A DNA stretch of 64,000 bases, from assembly GCF_000264905.1 (NCBI RefSeq), contig NW_006763148.1, positions 961,575 through 1,025,574 on the forward strand, given 5' to 3'. Below the pieces are notes generated by a model. It saw only the letters and a program-made list of their open reading frames with translations. It did no database searches and had not been told where the DNA came from. This DNA comes from Stereum hirsutum FP-91666 SS1. Lineage: Eukaryota; Basidiomycota; Agaricomycetes; Russulales; Stereaceae. A program made the position numbers and the translations under genes. Shown here piece after piece: positions 11,868 through 23,427 of this stretch (position 1 is its first letter; the number at the start of each line of letters is the position of its first letter).

Positions 11868-13602
11868 ATGATCTTCTTGCGGGCTTCTCTTGCGCTCCTC
11901 GTCGTGTCCGTCGCGGCTCTCTTCTGTGCTCAGTCGGTTGAGGCTGCTAAAGGCCCAAAAATCACCCACAAGGTCTACTTCGACATCAAGCAAGGCGATG
12001 AGAACTTGGGTCGCAGTACGTGGCTTCTTGTTTCGTCTTTCAAAGTTTCGCGACATCTGACATTCGAATGATTGTAGTTGTAATGGGTCTTTTCGGTGGA
12101 GTGCGCGTCCATTCTTGTCCTGTTATAGCCGAGCTATTGTTGACAAACGATCATTTGTTGTGTTGACATCCACAGACCGTCCCGAAGACCGTCGAGAACT
12201 TCCGCGCTCTCACTACTGGCTTCCGCAAGGATGGTACCCCTCTTGAAGAGGGTATGGGCTACAAGGGCTCCAAATTCCACCGTGTCATCAAGAACTTCAT
12301 GTGCGTCTTCCTTCCTCGAACTTCAATCCCAGCATACTAACGCCGCATGTACAGGATTCAAGGCGGTGACTTCAGTATGTTTAAGTAGCTTTTGTGGACC
12401 CGAACGCGCATTCACATAGATTGCGTATTCTAGCCCGTGGCGATGGAACTGGCGGAAAGGTAAGGGTTTCACAGGTGGCCTTCGTGTAACATGTTCGCTG
12501 ACCCTCTGTGTGCCATAGTCTATTTACGGCAACAAGTTCGCGGACGAGAACTTGTCAGTCGCATCTACTTCTACCTCCTGCGATTGCGCGCACTAACGGA
12601 ACCGAATGTAGCAAATTGAAGCACACCGCACCTGGCACTCTCTCCATGGCTAACGCAGGCAAAGACACGAACGGTGAGTCTCGACACCTCATCCTCACGC
12701 TTCAGCGATAATTTACTTGAACCGTGTTCAGGCTCTCAATTCGTAAGCATGAAGTCACCTCCAGCCATTGCATATCACTGAACTTCGGACCACCGTGCAG
12801 TTTATCACTACCGTTGTCACCAGCTGGTTGGATGGCAAGCATGTACGTCGATTCTTTCCGTATCGCATAATTTTATCCTTATTCTCCATCAGGTCGTGTT
12901 TGGCAGGGTCCTTGAGGGCATGGATGTCGTCGATATCATTGGTAGGTCTCTGTCGACCACGTCAGTGCTCTATTCCGTCTGATTTCCTTCTTCATCAGAA
13001 AATGTCGCTAAGGGTTCCCAGGATCGTCCCAAAGTCGATGTAGTTATTGCCGACAGCGGCGAGGTATGTGTCCATCCGCCATTCCACAATCTATACCTGC
13101 AGTAACACTCAACTCACCTCTTTACGCATCCTTCATAGTTGCCGCTTGACCTCGAAGTCGACGAAAACGGAAAAGAGGTGCCTCTCCACGCTGAGCTCTA
13201 GCTGCCCCTTCTTTACGCCCTGTATGAGCTTTCGTACGAATAAAATGCCCTTTTTTGGTTTTTGTCCCCCCCTCACAGGACTCTGATGACATTGCCCTCC
13301 CTGCGTCTCCCGCATCGCCCGAATCCGAGTCCGATTCCACCGCAACCGAGACCGCCTCGAAGGAGGTCGAGTCCTCCACCGAGGCCGAGACCGAGCTCGA
13401 AGGTGAGAAGGTCGTCGATGATGATGTTATCCCCGTTCTCGGCGGCTATAGCAGCGGGAAGTATATCTTCGGTGCGCTGTTGATACTTGCCGTTCCTATC
13501 GGGCTGTTCTTCGCCCTCGGTGGATTGAGGTGGGTGAAGAGGTTGGTTGCTGGTAAGAACGCTAGGGGAAGGTATCGTAAGGTCGATGACGAGGAGAAGT
13601 AG
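11868..13602 (+). CDS. ER cyclophilin (peptidyl-prolyl cis-trans isomerase B type) with two possible C-termini
   Basis: This is a secretory-pathway cyclophilin that catalyses prolyl isomerisation during folding. The first exon (11868-12015) encodes an N-terminal signal peptide (hydrophobic core [12 protein letters not shown]). Spliced exons then give the whole cyclophilin domain: [74 protein letters not shown]. The active-site Arg, Phe, Gln, Trp and His are present. After the exon ending at 13063 there are two phase-0 continuations. Acceptor 13138 gives a short last exon ending in HAEL at a TAG (13199-13201). Acceptor 13278 gives an acidic Ser/Glu-rich stalk, one transmembrane segment (about 13465-13530) and a basic tail ending at 13602. 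Coordinates here cover both. The KDEL-like HAEL end would favour a soluble ER form; the other form would be membrane anchored. Confidence 0.9.
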
Positions 13603-14082
13603 TAGTGCTCGCTCGGCTTGTGCTCGTGTTCCTTGGATGGATGTGGCTCCAGCTTACCAGATAGACTTGCATTGTTTGCGCCTTTTAGGGGTCATCGTTC
13701 ATTATAATTTACCGTTTGATATTGATGGCGGAGGATGCTGGTCACGTCCAATGCAATCCGCTCCTTGAAATTTCCCTCAACGTTTGATGATCCACATTAT
13801 AGCTCAGACACTGTCCAACAAAGGTACGCCTGTCATCATAATCCTAGCAACATAAACATTGGAATAGTAGTAATGAACAAGGTGATAAAAGGAATGAGTA
13901 TGTTTATATGAAAGAGCTCGAGACTTCAGTCCACAAGGAGAGATGTATGCGGCTCCGCGCAAGTATCAATACGTAGCTCGTCCCTTGCACAACCATCAAC
14001 TTGGTGCCAGTCGACAGCCCCTCCCTCCACCCAGACTTGATCCAACACCACAACCTCCACGAAAACTCTGCGCCAGATTTAC
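13603..14082. other. Convergent 3' intergenic region
   Basis: This lies between the longer cyclophilin end and the stop of the RBR ligase gene on the other strand. No gene, repeat or structured RNA is visible. Confidence 0.5.
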
Positions 14083-17000
14083 CTACGTCCGCTTTCTCTT
14101 CTTCCCAGCTCCCGTTGTAGCTTGAGCCTGAGGCAGAACCTGTCCACCTCGCCGACCTCGTGCAGGTCCCGCCACCGCCGCCTGAGCCTGAGCACGAGCC
14201 CGCGTCTGAACAACTCGAGCCTCAGCCTGCGCCTGTGCTTGCGCCGCAATCTGAGCCTGTGCTTGCGCCATCATCGCCTGATTTCTTGTCTGCACCCGCT
14301 GCGCCTGCTGTGCCTGCTCGACTGCCAGCCTTAGCCGCTCCCTATGTTCCTCCTGTAGCCTCATGGCATCCAAAACTGCCCTTGCGTTTCTCAGACCCGG
14401 GTCCGCACCCTGGTTCGGAACGGCTGGCTGTCGAATACCAGCTCTTGCCGCAACCATCGTCTCGCGCATCCGTCTCATATCATCTGCAGCATGTCCGTGT
14501 CGACGTGCAGGTGCAGGCGCAGGTACAGCGGCTGCGGCCCTTGGATTGACGACATTCGCCGGTCCTGCGACGTTGATGTTCCATCCTCCCACTTGGATCT
14601 GATGCCCGTGTTGATGATGAGCGTATTGGATACCGCCGCCTAGAGCTCCAAGAGCTCCAACGCCCATGGCTTGCAGGTGGAGTGGGACGCCAGGTTGAGG
14701 GGGAGGTGCGACTGGGAGGTCGACTTTGATGTCGTCTGGGTTAACGTCTGGATGGTCGCGTTTGTAGTCTTCGAGGGCTTTCTTGGCGGCTTGGGCGACC
14801 TGATGTCAGTGAGGGAATAGGAAGTCAGTGAACGCGAGGGAGAGGTAAAGTAACCCAATGGGATCGGATGGTGGAGGAAAATGCGTACCTCGTCTGCGTG
14901 GCGCTGATCGACGTTCTCCCACAGAGGGCAGAGATTCTTTTTCGATCCAGGCTGGCCGTTCTGCAGAATCCAAGGGTCATGATGCTGAATGCTGAACAAT
15001 GGACGAAAATTGTAACGTACATGGAAATGTTCGTATCCAGTCACGACTTGGCGGCATACATAGCAGGATAGGGTATGGCAGTACGGGCAGGTCATCTTGT
15101 TGCACTGGACAAAGCACATATTAACACAATTAAATCGGTCAGCTCGGGTAGATAGACTGCTTACACCAGCATCCTTGATAAATGCTGGAATAGAGACGAC
15201 CATTGTTAAACAGTGATTTGTAAGGAGAACAAACCAGAAAAACAAAGCTCACCTTTGCGACACTTCGGGCAGCTCCTCGTGAGAGCGCGAGCTAACAAAA
15301 TAAAATTCAACTCCCAACGAATCATGGTACAGTTTCAACGACGTACTCATGGCCTCATCAATCGCATGCTGTCCCTGAAGCTTCTTGTCTTCGTCCACCT
15401 CTGTTGAAAATTGGCCGACGTCAGCCTCAAAATTTCACGGCCATTTTATAACAGGAGACTTGCCTTCGCAGCTCTTCGGCAAATGATCCTACAGCGCCAC
15501 AAAAAATCACGACGACCAAGGTCAGCCATGCCACACGATAGACCCATACCAAGAAACCGCGAAACTCGACTTACCTCCTTCTTACACTTCCTACAGCTGA
15601 TCTTCCCACACTCCTCATTCCTACATCGCAACAGTTTCTCTTGCTCAAATTCACACTCAATGAGGACCTTATACTCGCAAAACGGACACTCCTCCAACCC
15701 TTCCAGCCCCGCTGCATCCACTTCCTTGCTCTGCCTCACACGTTCGTATAGGTCCCAAAGCTTGGCTGAGAGTATACGACGGAGCTCAGAGTCGGGGAAA
15801 GGGAGCGTGCACCCAGACTGGTCCATGCAGAGGATGGCCGGGTTGTGTTCGCCGAGTTTGGTGGATGCGAAGGAGGTGACACATTCCGTACAGAATAGGT
15901 GGGCGTCGGGGCATTGAATCATTTGACGCTGCACATCGAGTTTTGTAAATTAATACGACAACAGAGGTGAAGAAAGGGATGAAAGGGAAGTGATAACATA
16001 CAAATGGATATTCGGTGAAGCAACAGCCACATTCAATCCCACCTTCCTCTTCTTCTGCGTAGGCCTCGCCACCTGGTGTCTCGGTCCCGGCAGCGGGAAC
16101 ATTTCCACCCTTCTCTACTGCTTCACGTTGCAATTTCGCCAGCAACCACTGTCGTTCCTTTGCAAACTCTTCATCCGAGGCAGCTGCCTTTCGTTTCCCC
16201 TTCTTCTTCGCATTGACGCGTCGTTGCTTTGCGTCTGCGTCTTGTTTGACGTAGGGAGGGTTATTGCTCCTTTGTTCCTCGCGGAGGAAGAAATAAGTTG
16301 GCGCGTAGAGCATATCGAGCACTGTAAACATGGTGATGACATGGTCTTCTGGGATTTCGGGAAAGTCGACGTAGAGTTGTTCCTAAGAGTGACCAAAGTC
16401 AATACGCCACTCAAATTGAAAGGTTTAATGATGGGGAATTTGGCACTCACCAGCGCAAGGCCGCCATACGCTGGCCCACCTCTGCTCGCCCTGTTCTTGC
16501 TCGCATAATCCACTTGTTCACCGTCGCCCGTGGAGTTAGTAACCTCCTTCTCCTTCCCTTTACCCTTAACGTCCTTAGGATATGTCGGGTCCTCGAACAG
16601 GTTGTGTAAAACTGCCCCAATGAGTTCAGCATGGTCCGGATGCAAATCCCTGAGCCGGTCTGAGAGGTCACGGACGTAAGCAGGCGAGACGTCGGGAATA
16701 ACTTCGCATACTAGAGTGACTATATCAAGGGGTTTCGGTTCTTGAGGCGCCGGTGCTGCTTCCGGTGGAGGTGTAGGGTCCCAATCAAGAGTTGTTGAGT
16801 CAAGGAGAGGAGGTGTAGGGGTACGAGGAGGAGGTGTGGGTATACGAGGTGTTGTTATGGCATCAGGGATGGGATTCGCGATCGTCGGCGCAGCGGCAGC
16901 AGGGGGTTGTGCATCGGTTTGAGTGTTGTGGACGTCAGTGAGCGGTTGTCCGGCTTGAGAACGGGTACGGTTGCCACTACCGCCCGCTACTGGCTTACTG

Positions 17001-17484
17001 GAACCAGAGCGCTTCGACTTCGCGGATTGTTCAAAGTCGGAGGGGCTATTGTGGGTGGCGTTGGACAATATTACGAGTGAACGAAAGTCAATATGGTGAT
17101 GAAGAGTTACGGATGATAGACGCACCTGATAATCTGTATGCTTGAACCCGACCTCAGCAGCCGCGACGAGGACCCAGCTCGCGAAGCAGGAGCAGTGCCT
17201 TTCCCTTTACTTGAGCCTGCCACAAATAACGAGTTGGGCTTGGTCGAAGGCCCTGCTTTCGCATTTCCGGAGTTAGTCTTCTGCTTCTTGTTCGGGGTAG
17301 GCACGTCCTCTTCTTCCTCCGTGTCCGTCAACTCGATGATATCTGGATCCTGCTCGGACTCATCGGGAAGAAAGAGAGGAAGAGCGCGTTTCTTTGAGTG
17401 AGACCTGGATAGAGGTTTGGCCGCTGGTTTGGGAGAGGACTCCGGGGAAGATGATATCTCGATTATGTCGGGTGGATCTTGCAT
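14083..17484 (-). CDS. RBR-type E3 ubiquitin ligase, RNF216/TRIAD3-like
   Basis: This is predicted to transfer ubiquitin through a RING1-IBR-RING2 module. Exon 1 (from 17484) encodes an acidic, Ser-rich leader with two DIIE-type patches that look like SUMO-interacting motifs, then Pro/Thr-rich linker. RING1 starts at about 16060 (CGCCF), followed by the exon from about 15934 (MIQCPDAHLFCTECV, then CMDQSGC). The IBR is at about 15700-15570 (CPFCEYK, CRNEECGKISCRKC). RING2 is assembled by an intron ending before 15110 and reads DAGCNKMTCPYC with the expected catalytic Cys before NKMTC. The C-terminus is helical, Ala/Gln-rich, with a basic end (KKRKR) that could act as a nuclear signal. The order and spacing match RNF216 rather than parkin or ARIH. 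Many short introns. Substrates cannot be inferred. Confidence 0.85.
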
Positions 17485-18006
17485 TCGATATCAGGTGTGA
17501 TAAACTAGTTGTCCTGGTATTTGTTTGAAAGCGCGAAGGAAAGATGCTGGATGGGTGAACTTGGAGGAATGGCGACACGTGCGAACGCGTTCGAGCAGCT
17601 CTTATATCCCCTCTTGAATAAGAATTGGAGGGCAAATGCAAGGGCAAGATTTGGGTGAATTTGAAGGCAAGAATGAATTGCACGATATGCACATGCAGAG
17701 AATGTGCCAGCCGTGCCGGCCAAGATGGCAGTCAAACAGGAGTCGAGGAAGCTCTTGCAGTGGCGATCGTTAAATATCTTGAGCGTTTACTGCGCCAAAT
17801 TACCGGATTTAGTGCCACTGCATTCGCAGTAGATGTGGCCCATCAGTGCACTGCACCTTCGTGCGTTACTTACAGTGCAGAGCTCTCCTGCTTTCCTCGA
17901 TGACTTCTACAACTCAGGCGTATCTTTACTCTTGACCGTAAATATAAGTATCGAGCCCAACTCTGGTCTGATCCTTGACTTAGGCACCTACTTCTGACCA
18001 GTAGGC
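17485..18006. promoter_or_regulatory. Bidirectional promoter region, RBR ligase / hydrolase
   Basis: About 520 bp separate divergent starts. On the plus strand TATAAG occurs at 17943-17948, about 60 bp before the hydrolase start. On the minus strand a TATAAG complement lies at 17601-17606, about 120 bp before the ligase start. The small open frames inside have no recognised product. Confidence 0.4.
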
Positions 18007-19970
18007 ATGTCCACTCCAACCGCAGACGTCGAGGAAAAGCCCAACGAGCGTTTGAACTCCTGGCGTACCACTAGTTGCGAAACTATCCGACTACGTCGAG
18101 CCCCTGTCACCACCTTGGCCGCGTTTCTTGCGTTTGTCTGGGTAGTACGGGTTTGTCGCCACGGCATGTGTGTGCACGACCGCGAGCATGGTATGTACGA
18201 ACACGGAGGTGAGGTGAAGTTCAAAGAATTCGACTGGTATGAGGTACGCTTGTATGATTTATTTACTATTAAAGTATAGTGCATTGACTCATGGCCCGAA
18301 CATATAAGCTTCAACCCCAAAATAATATCACCTGGACCGACTGCTTCGCAAATCACAAATGTGCCCGTCTCAGCCTGCCTCTCGACTACACCACGCCCAA
18401 CGGCCCAAAGACAGAGATTGCCCTCCGACTTATACCCGCCACAGACATGACCAACTACAAAGGAAGTCTTCTAGTCAACCCTGGAGGGCCTGGCGCGTCT
18501 GGTACGGCGTTCGTCGCGAAGTGGGGTGACAAGCTCCAGAAGATCGTAGGCCCCGAGTTCGACATCCTCGGTTTTGATCCTCGAGGGACGGGTGCTAGCA
18601 CGCCTCAGGCGCAGTGCTTCGACTCGGAACGACAGTATCAACAGTGGACTCTCCAGTCTTTGTATCCATTAGTACGCCCTGATGACTCTCGTTCACTCGC
18701 CACCGCTCGCGGCCGTGAGACTGTCCTTGCAGAGAGATGTGCTCGGGCGATTGGAGGCGACGATAGGAGTGACCTCAACGGCACTGCAGAAGAGTGGGGA
18801 ATCGGAAGGTTCATGAGTACGGCACATGTTGTAACTGACATGGTTCACATCGTGGAGAAATTAGGACAGGAAAAGTTGCAGTTTTGGGGCTTCGTGAGTC
18901 CTCATAGCAGGTTACTCTTTGTGATCACATTATCCTGATAATCAACCCCACAGAGTTACGGTTCTCTCCTCGGTCAATATTTCGCCACATTATACCCGGA
19001 CAAAGTCGGTCGATTGGCGATCGACGGAGTCTGGGACGCCACAAATTATACCGCAGGCGACTTCGCCACTGGTCTCACCGCGGTCGAAACTGTCATTCAC
19101 GCCTTTTATGAGTTCTGTTACAAAGGAGGTCCTACACGATGTGCGCTATACGAGCCAAGTCCTCAAGGAGTCCAGATACGCGTTGACGCCATCTTCGCCA
19201 GTCTTCGTGGATCTCCCATCCCGCTTCCCTTCGCTTCGTCCGGTCCAGCATTAATCACGGAGGGCGTCATGAAGAACAAGCTCTTCTCTTCTCTTTACAC
19301 CCCCATCGTCAAATTCCCCGTCTTCGCAGAGCAGATGCGAGCCGTAGAGACGCGTAATCAGACCGCACTCGAGACCATCGCTGAAGGTGACCTATCCGTC
19401 CAATGCAACTGCGACGGGAAAGACCTCCCTCCCTGGTCCATCAGCAACCACGCCAACCAAGCCGTCATGTGCAGCGACATGATTCCCGCCACCGGAGACT
19501 ACTCCCAAATCGAAGCTTTCTACACGAACGTATCCGCCGTCTCCCCCCTGGTCGCACAGATCTGGCTCCCCGACATACTCACTCGCATCGAATGGTCGAT
19601 CGAGACGAAATGGCGTTACGAGGGTCCATTCGGCGGAAACACGTCGCACCCGATTCTCATCCTCGAGAACACGTACGATCCGGTGTCCTCACTCGTCGAA
19701 GCGAAGGCGGTTGCGGAGAAATTTGTGGGGGCAGGGTTGTTGGAACATCATGCGCATGGTCATTGTACAGTTGCGTCGCCGTCGCTATGTACTGCGAAAG
19801 CTGTACGAGCTTACTTTGTTAATGGGACGTTGCCGGAGCCTGGGACTGTTTGTGAGCCTGAGGAATTACCGTTCGTTGGGAAGGGAGCTGAGTTGAAGAC
19901 ACTTTCGCGGGAAGATGCAGAATTGCTGGAGGCGTTGGATGCTTTGAAAGAAGCTATTCCTCACCTTTGA
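18007..19970 (+). CDS. Alpha/beta hydrolase with TAP-like C-terminal domain (peptidase S33 group)
   Basis: Three exons join in phase: 18007-18243, 18309-18893, 18954-19970. The first encodes a basic N-terminus with one hydrophobic segment (about residues 33-50), suggesting a signal anchor. The core shows the oxyanion-hole motif NPGGPGASG, FDPRGTGAS, and a nucleophile elbow GFSYG created across intron 2 (GxSxG). The acid is likely Asp in LENTYDPVSS and the His is in HAHGHC, both in the TAP-like C-terminal region. Several Cys and N-x-S/T sites fit a secretory or wall-associated enzyme. Members of this group remove N-terminal tripeptides or hydrolyse small esters; the real substrate is unknown. 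The last exon is unusually long for this window. Confidence 0.87.
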
Positions 19971-20626
19971 TGATGCATGCTATGGTAATTGAAGCATCGC
20001 TTGACAGCCTTTATCCCACCCTCGGTGTCATTCTTTCGTATTCTGGAAAAGTTCTGCAAGTTGAATACCTATTATTTGTTGTCGCGAAGTATGATGTTTG
20101 TCTCAGGCCGAGGTGGAAAAGTTGGCGCTTGCTGGGAAGGGGGTTAGATGTGTTGTCGGTGGATCTGAAGCTGCCGGAGGACCCTGAAGGATACGATACC
20201 TCAATTTAGGACACGCAATGCCACGAGGAACGTATAGGTGGTGTTTCACCGGTCGTGGATGGTAACCTGTTGAGCTGCGCGTACTGTTTCCATCCGTATT
20301 ATGATGTATCTGAGACTGTTTTGCGACAGAGCGAAAAATGGTGATCTTCACAAGCATGGAGCAGTGTCTTGAACAACCATCAACGAGCGCAATGTTGACC
20401 GTGGACAAGTGCATTAAAGATACAATCAAGACATATACATCCCATCGTTTCCACTTACAGTACTACGGTTGAGATTCCGCTGAGGAATGGAAGCTCACGA
20501 TACGCAAACAGTTGGGAGAGCATAGGACGGTGATACTGATTCTCGATGCATGGCGAAAGTAGTGTCCAGTGTCCGAAACATGCGGATCGCAGGGATTCCA
20601 GCGGTTCGACAAATAAAGCAGTGTAG
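19971..20626. other. Convergent 3' intergenic region
   Basis: This lies between the hydrolase stop and the stop of the kinase gene on the minus strand. No supported gene; the open frames are short and without coding character. Confidence 0.5.
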
Positions 20627-22687
20627 TTAGACTTCGATACCTTCCAGGTTTGTGCCCTGATTCACTCAATGAGTGCATTGAAAGAAATGAGAGCTTGGAG
20701 GGGGCTTACCAGTCTCGGCAACCGCAGATACACGTCAGTACCTGTGGAGGGAATTATCAGAACGAGGAAAGCCCTTAATATTGAAACGAAAACAAAGGCT
20801 CACCCCATCCATCCAGAGAAACTGGCTCTAAGGATCCTCCGAAGTACCTGAAACATGATCAGTCAGTCAACGCCCAGTGAGACCACCCTCACGAACCCAC
20901 GTCCACCAACTCACCTCGCGAAGATATTACACATAGGTAGCCCGATGCCCAATTTCGGATGATGTGCTACACCCGCTTCCAACTCTGGGTCACTCTGATT
21001 TTTCGATGTATCTGGAACAGTAGTGGATATAGGCTGCCGCTGCTGTTGCCACCGATTGACCTGTTCACTGATTGTAGCATTGACGCCACCTGGCTGAGCG
21101 CTCGCTTTTCTCAGTGTTCCGAGTCGTTGTTGTTCTATTCTGGTAGCATTCCGGATGGAAGAGAAAGAGAAGAGGTCCAGTGGGTTTTTGATTTGGGGCG
21201 TGAGAAGTCCGCCACCTGCGGGCACAAAGGCGGGAAAGTGAGGCAAATCGTTAGACGAGTAAGGGGTGAATATACCTTGGTCAGATATTCGGATACAAAT
21301 TTCATCTGCTCCTGCGACTATAGTGACCCGTATTGAGGGCGGTGAAGAAGTGCCGGGATGGTGCGCTACAGTGGCCTGCATAGACTAAAAAAAGTGTGGC
21401 TCAATGGGGAGGCGCTAAAGGTGTGTGGTGAAGAGGACAGCTTACATTTTTCAAGAGCTCAAAAACGATATATCTATCTCATCAAACATGGTGAACATTC
21501 ACGGTGGTGACAGCTTGAAACGTAGATGGGCAAGGACAGACAAGACTCACTCGAGATGTTCCTTTATATACGCGAACTTCGTACCTAAATGTCCATCCAC
21601 GACGACCCCCGGCCACACATTGCCGTGTTCGTTGTCGAAAACCCTTGGAAGCCCTCTCAACAAGTCTGCGCATTTCTTCACGCTCTTCTCCACATTTAGT
21701 CTCGTATAGATAAGCCCAACATGACCCTCCCCGTCTGTATCAGAGCCCTGTCCCGCGAACGACTTCGATAAAGCGACGTGGTGTTCGACGAGTACGCGCC
21801 GAGATATTCGCGAGACTAACATACGGCGCATAAACGCATCTATTCAAACGAGAGTAAAATTCGTTCAGTTTATGACAGAAAAGCGCAAAGTCGGAAAGTT
21901 TACCAAGTTGGTCGGGTGGGAGGTATGGTGAGGAAAGCGCGAGACCGAGAGAAAGATTTGGGATGACAGAGGCGCTGTACACGTGAGTAGGTTGATGTAG
22001 TTCATGTACGCGAAGATATAAGTTTGACCTTACTGTTCGTTTAAGAGTTCGCGTAGGAATATGCAGAAGGCCTCGTTTTCTGCTAGGGTGTCTATTTGTG
22101 GGAAGCGACGGAACCTGAACGAAACTTAAGCAACGTGCCTATGACCGAGTAATTGACCCCTCACTTCTCAAAAGCAGTCCAATATAGCTGTCGAAGTGCT
22201 AGTTTTAAGCACAAGTGAAATCCTAGGGCAATTCCACAAGACGCACCTCATACACCCTGGCCACGCCTTCCTGCATGACCACGACATACGGTAGAGCTTG
22301 CAAGTCCCGTATTCGATGTGCTATCCTCACAGGGAGCTCTTTCCGTACATAGTTTGCGCTCTAGTACGACGCGTTACGAAGGAGTCCACGTAACACCCAC
22401 GAACGCAAACGCTCACCTTGATCAGTCGTTCTTCGTTCATTGATCTTCCGTAGAATACCTGCACCGCTACCTCAGTCCCTCACACAACAGTGCATGGCAG
22501 TCATACACACCAACTGTCGCAAACTCAATCTCTGAGCTTTTCGAGCAGCGTAAAGCTCCAGCTGCTTATTCTGGTAGAAATGTGCCGGCGTGTATGACCG
22601 TCGAGAACCTGGTATGGGCTTGCAGGTGCTGTGCAAAGCTAAGACGTTGAATCTTTGTGTTTTTGAGCAGTGAAGGCCATGGTACAT
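20627..22687 (-). CDS. Mitochondrial alpha-ketoacid dehydrogenase kinase, BCKDK-like
   Basis: This kinase family (histidine-kinase-like fold) phosphorylates and inactivates the E1 subunit of pyruvate or branched-chain ketoacid dehydrogenase in the mitochondrial matrix. The first exon begins MYHGLHCSKTQRFNVLALH, an Arg/Lys/Ser-containing leader fitting a targeting peptide. Later exons give KELPVRIAHRIRDLQALP, then SRISRRVLVEHHVAL, VGLIYTRL, the N-box ELLKNSMQA (split by an intron), the G1 box ISDQGGG (split by an intron), the G2 stretch GIGLPMCN, and the C-terminal YFGGSLEPVSLDGWGTDVYLRLPRL. A last mini-exon ends in GIEV at 20627. KELPVRIAHRI and the VYE block resemble BCKDK more than PDK, but pyruvate dehydrogenase kinase cannot be ruled out. 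A Ser/Gln-rich insertion of about 70 residues separates G1 and G2 boxes. At least ten exons. Confidence 0.85.
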
Positions 22688-23427
22688 CGTCGAGAGTGGT
22701 CTCCAGTGGGTTGTAGGCCAGTAAGCTGTGCGGATGCCTCGAGCTCAAGAGGAGGTGGAAGCAGCATTTAGCCTCGAGTCCGAGTCAAATATTGCTTGAC
22801 TGCACGATCATGGAAGAGGAATTTGAATTTCACCTTGAGATTAGATTAGATCCTCAAGGCTTGCTTGTCTCCAGAGATATCTGTCGATTGCCCCTCACAT
22901 TCGCACCAGAATCGTTGGAAAGCCCCATGTCTTCCCTTAGCTGGTGTTAGGATACATGATGCATCCATACAGTGCTCTTTCAGCTCAGTCTACCGCTACC
23001 ACAGTCCACGCATCTTGGCGAAGGTGAGAACCTGTTCCAGCTTTGTCTGCAGCTGGTGCAACTTGATGACTTCTCATGCTCTCCCTTTCGACAACCATCA
23101 CCTAGCCTATGCCCTCTTCTATCTACGTCTAAAAGTGGCACCTCGGAATTCTTTTGGGTTTGATCCAAAGCTCTACATAAGTTCATCGTCATTCTGATGC
23201 TCGTCGCTCTGATCTTCCTCCTCTTCGATGAGGTCGGTCGGATAGTTAGATGAGTCCTGAGCTTGAGTGCTTCAATGTTCAACTTGGGTTTCCTGCCCAG
23301 CAACACATTACCTCATATTAATACTGGTGCGTGGTTTCCGGTATCTTGGTCACTCTTTCCCAGTTCTTTTAAAAACAGGCCCGTAGCGTGAAGCAAGAGT
23401 CGGAATCCGCGGTGCCACCAGCTAGTC
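22688..23427. other. Intergenic, left edge of the duplicated region
   Basis: This holds the 5' flanks of the divergent kinase (minus) and DUF6533 gene (plus). Homology with the second duplication unit begins only near 23390. Short open frames at 22865-23197 and 22980-23306 have no recognised product. Confidence 0.4.

Noticed and set aside
14122..14549. Plus-strand Pro-rich frames opposite the RBR ligase C-terminus
   Set aside because: Mirror of the Ala/Gln-rich helical coding sequence on the minus strand.
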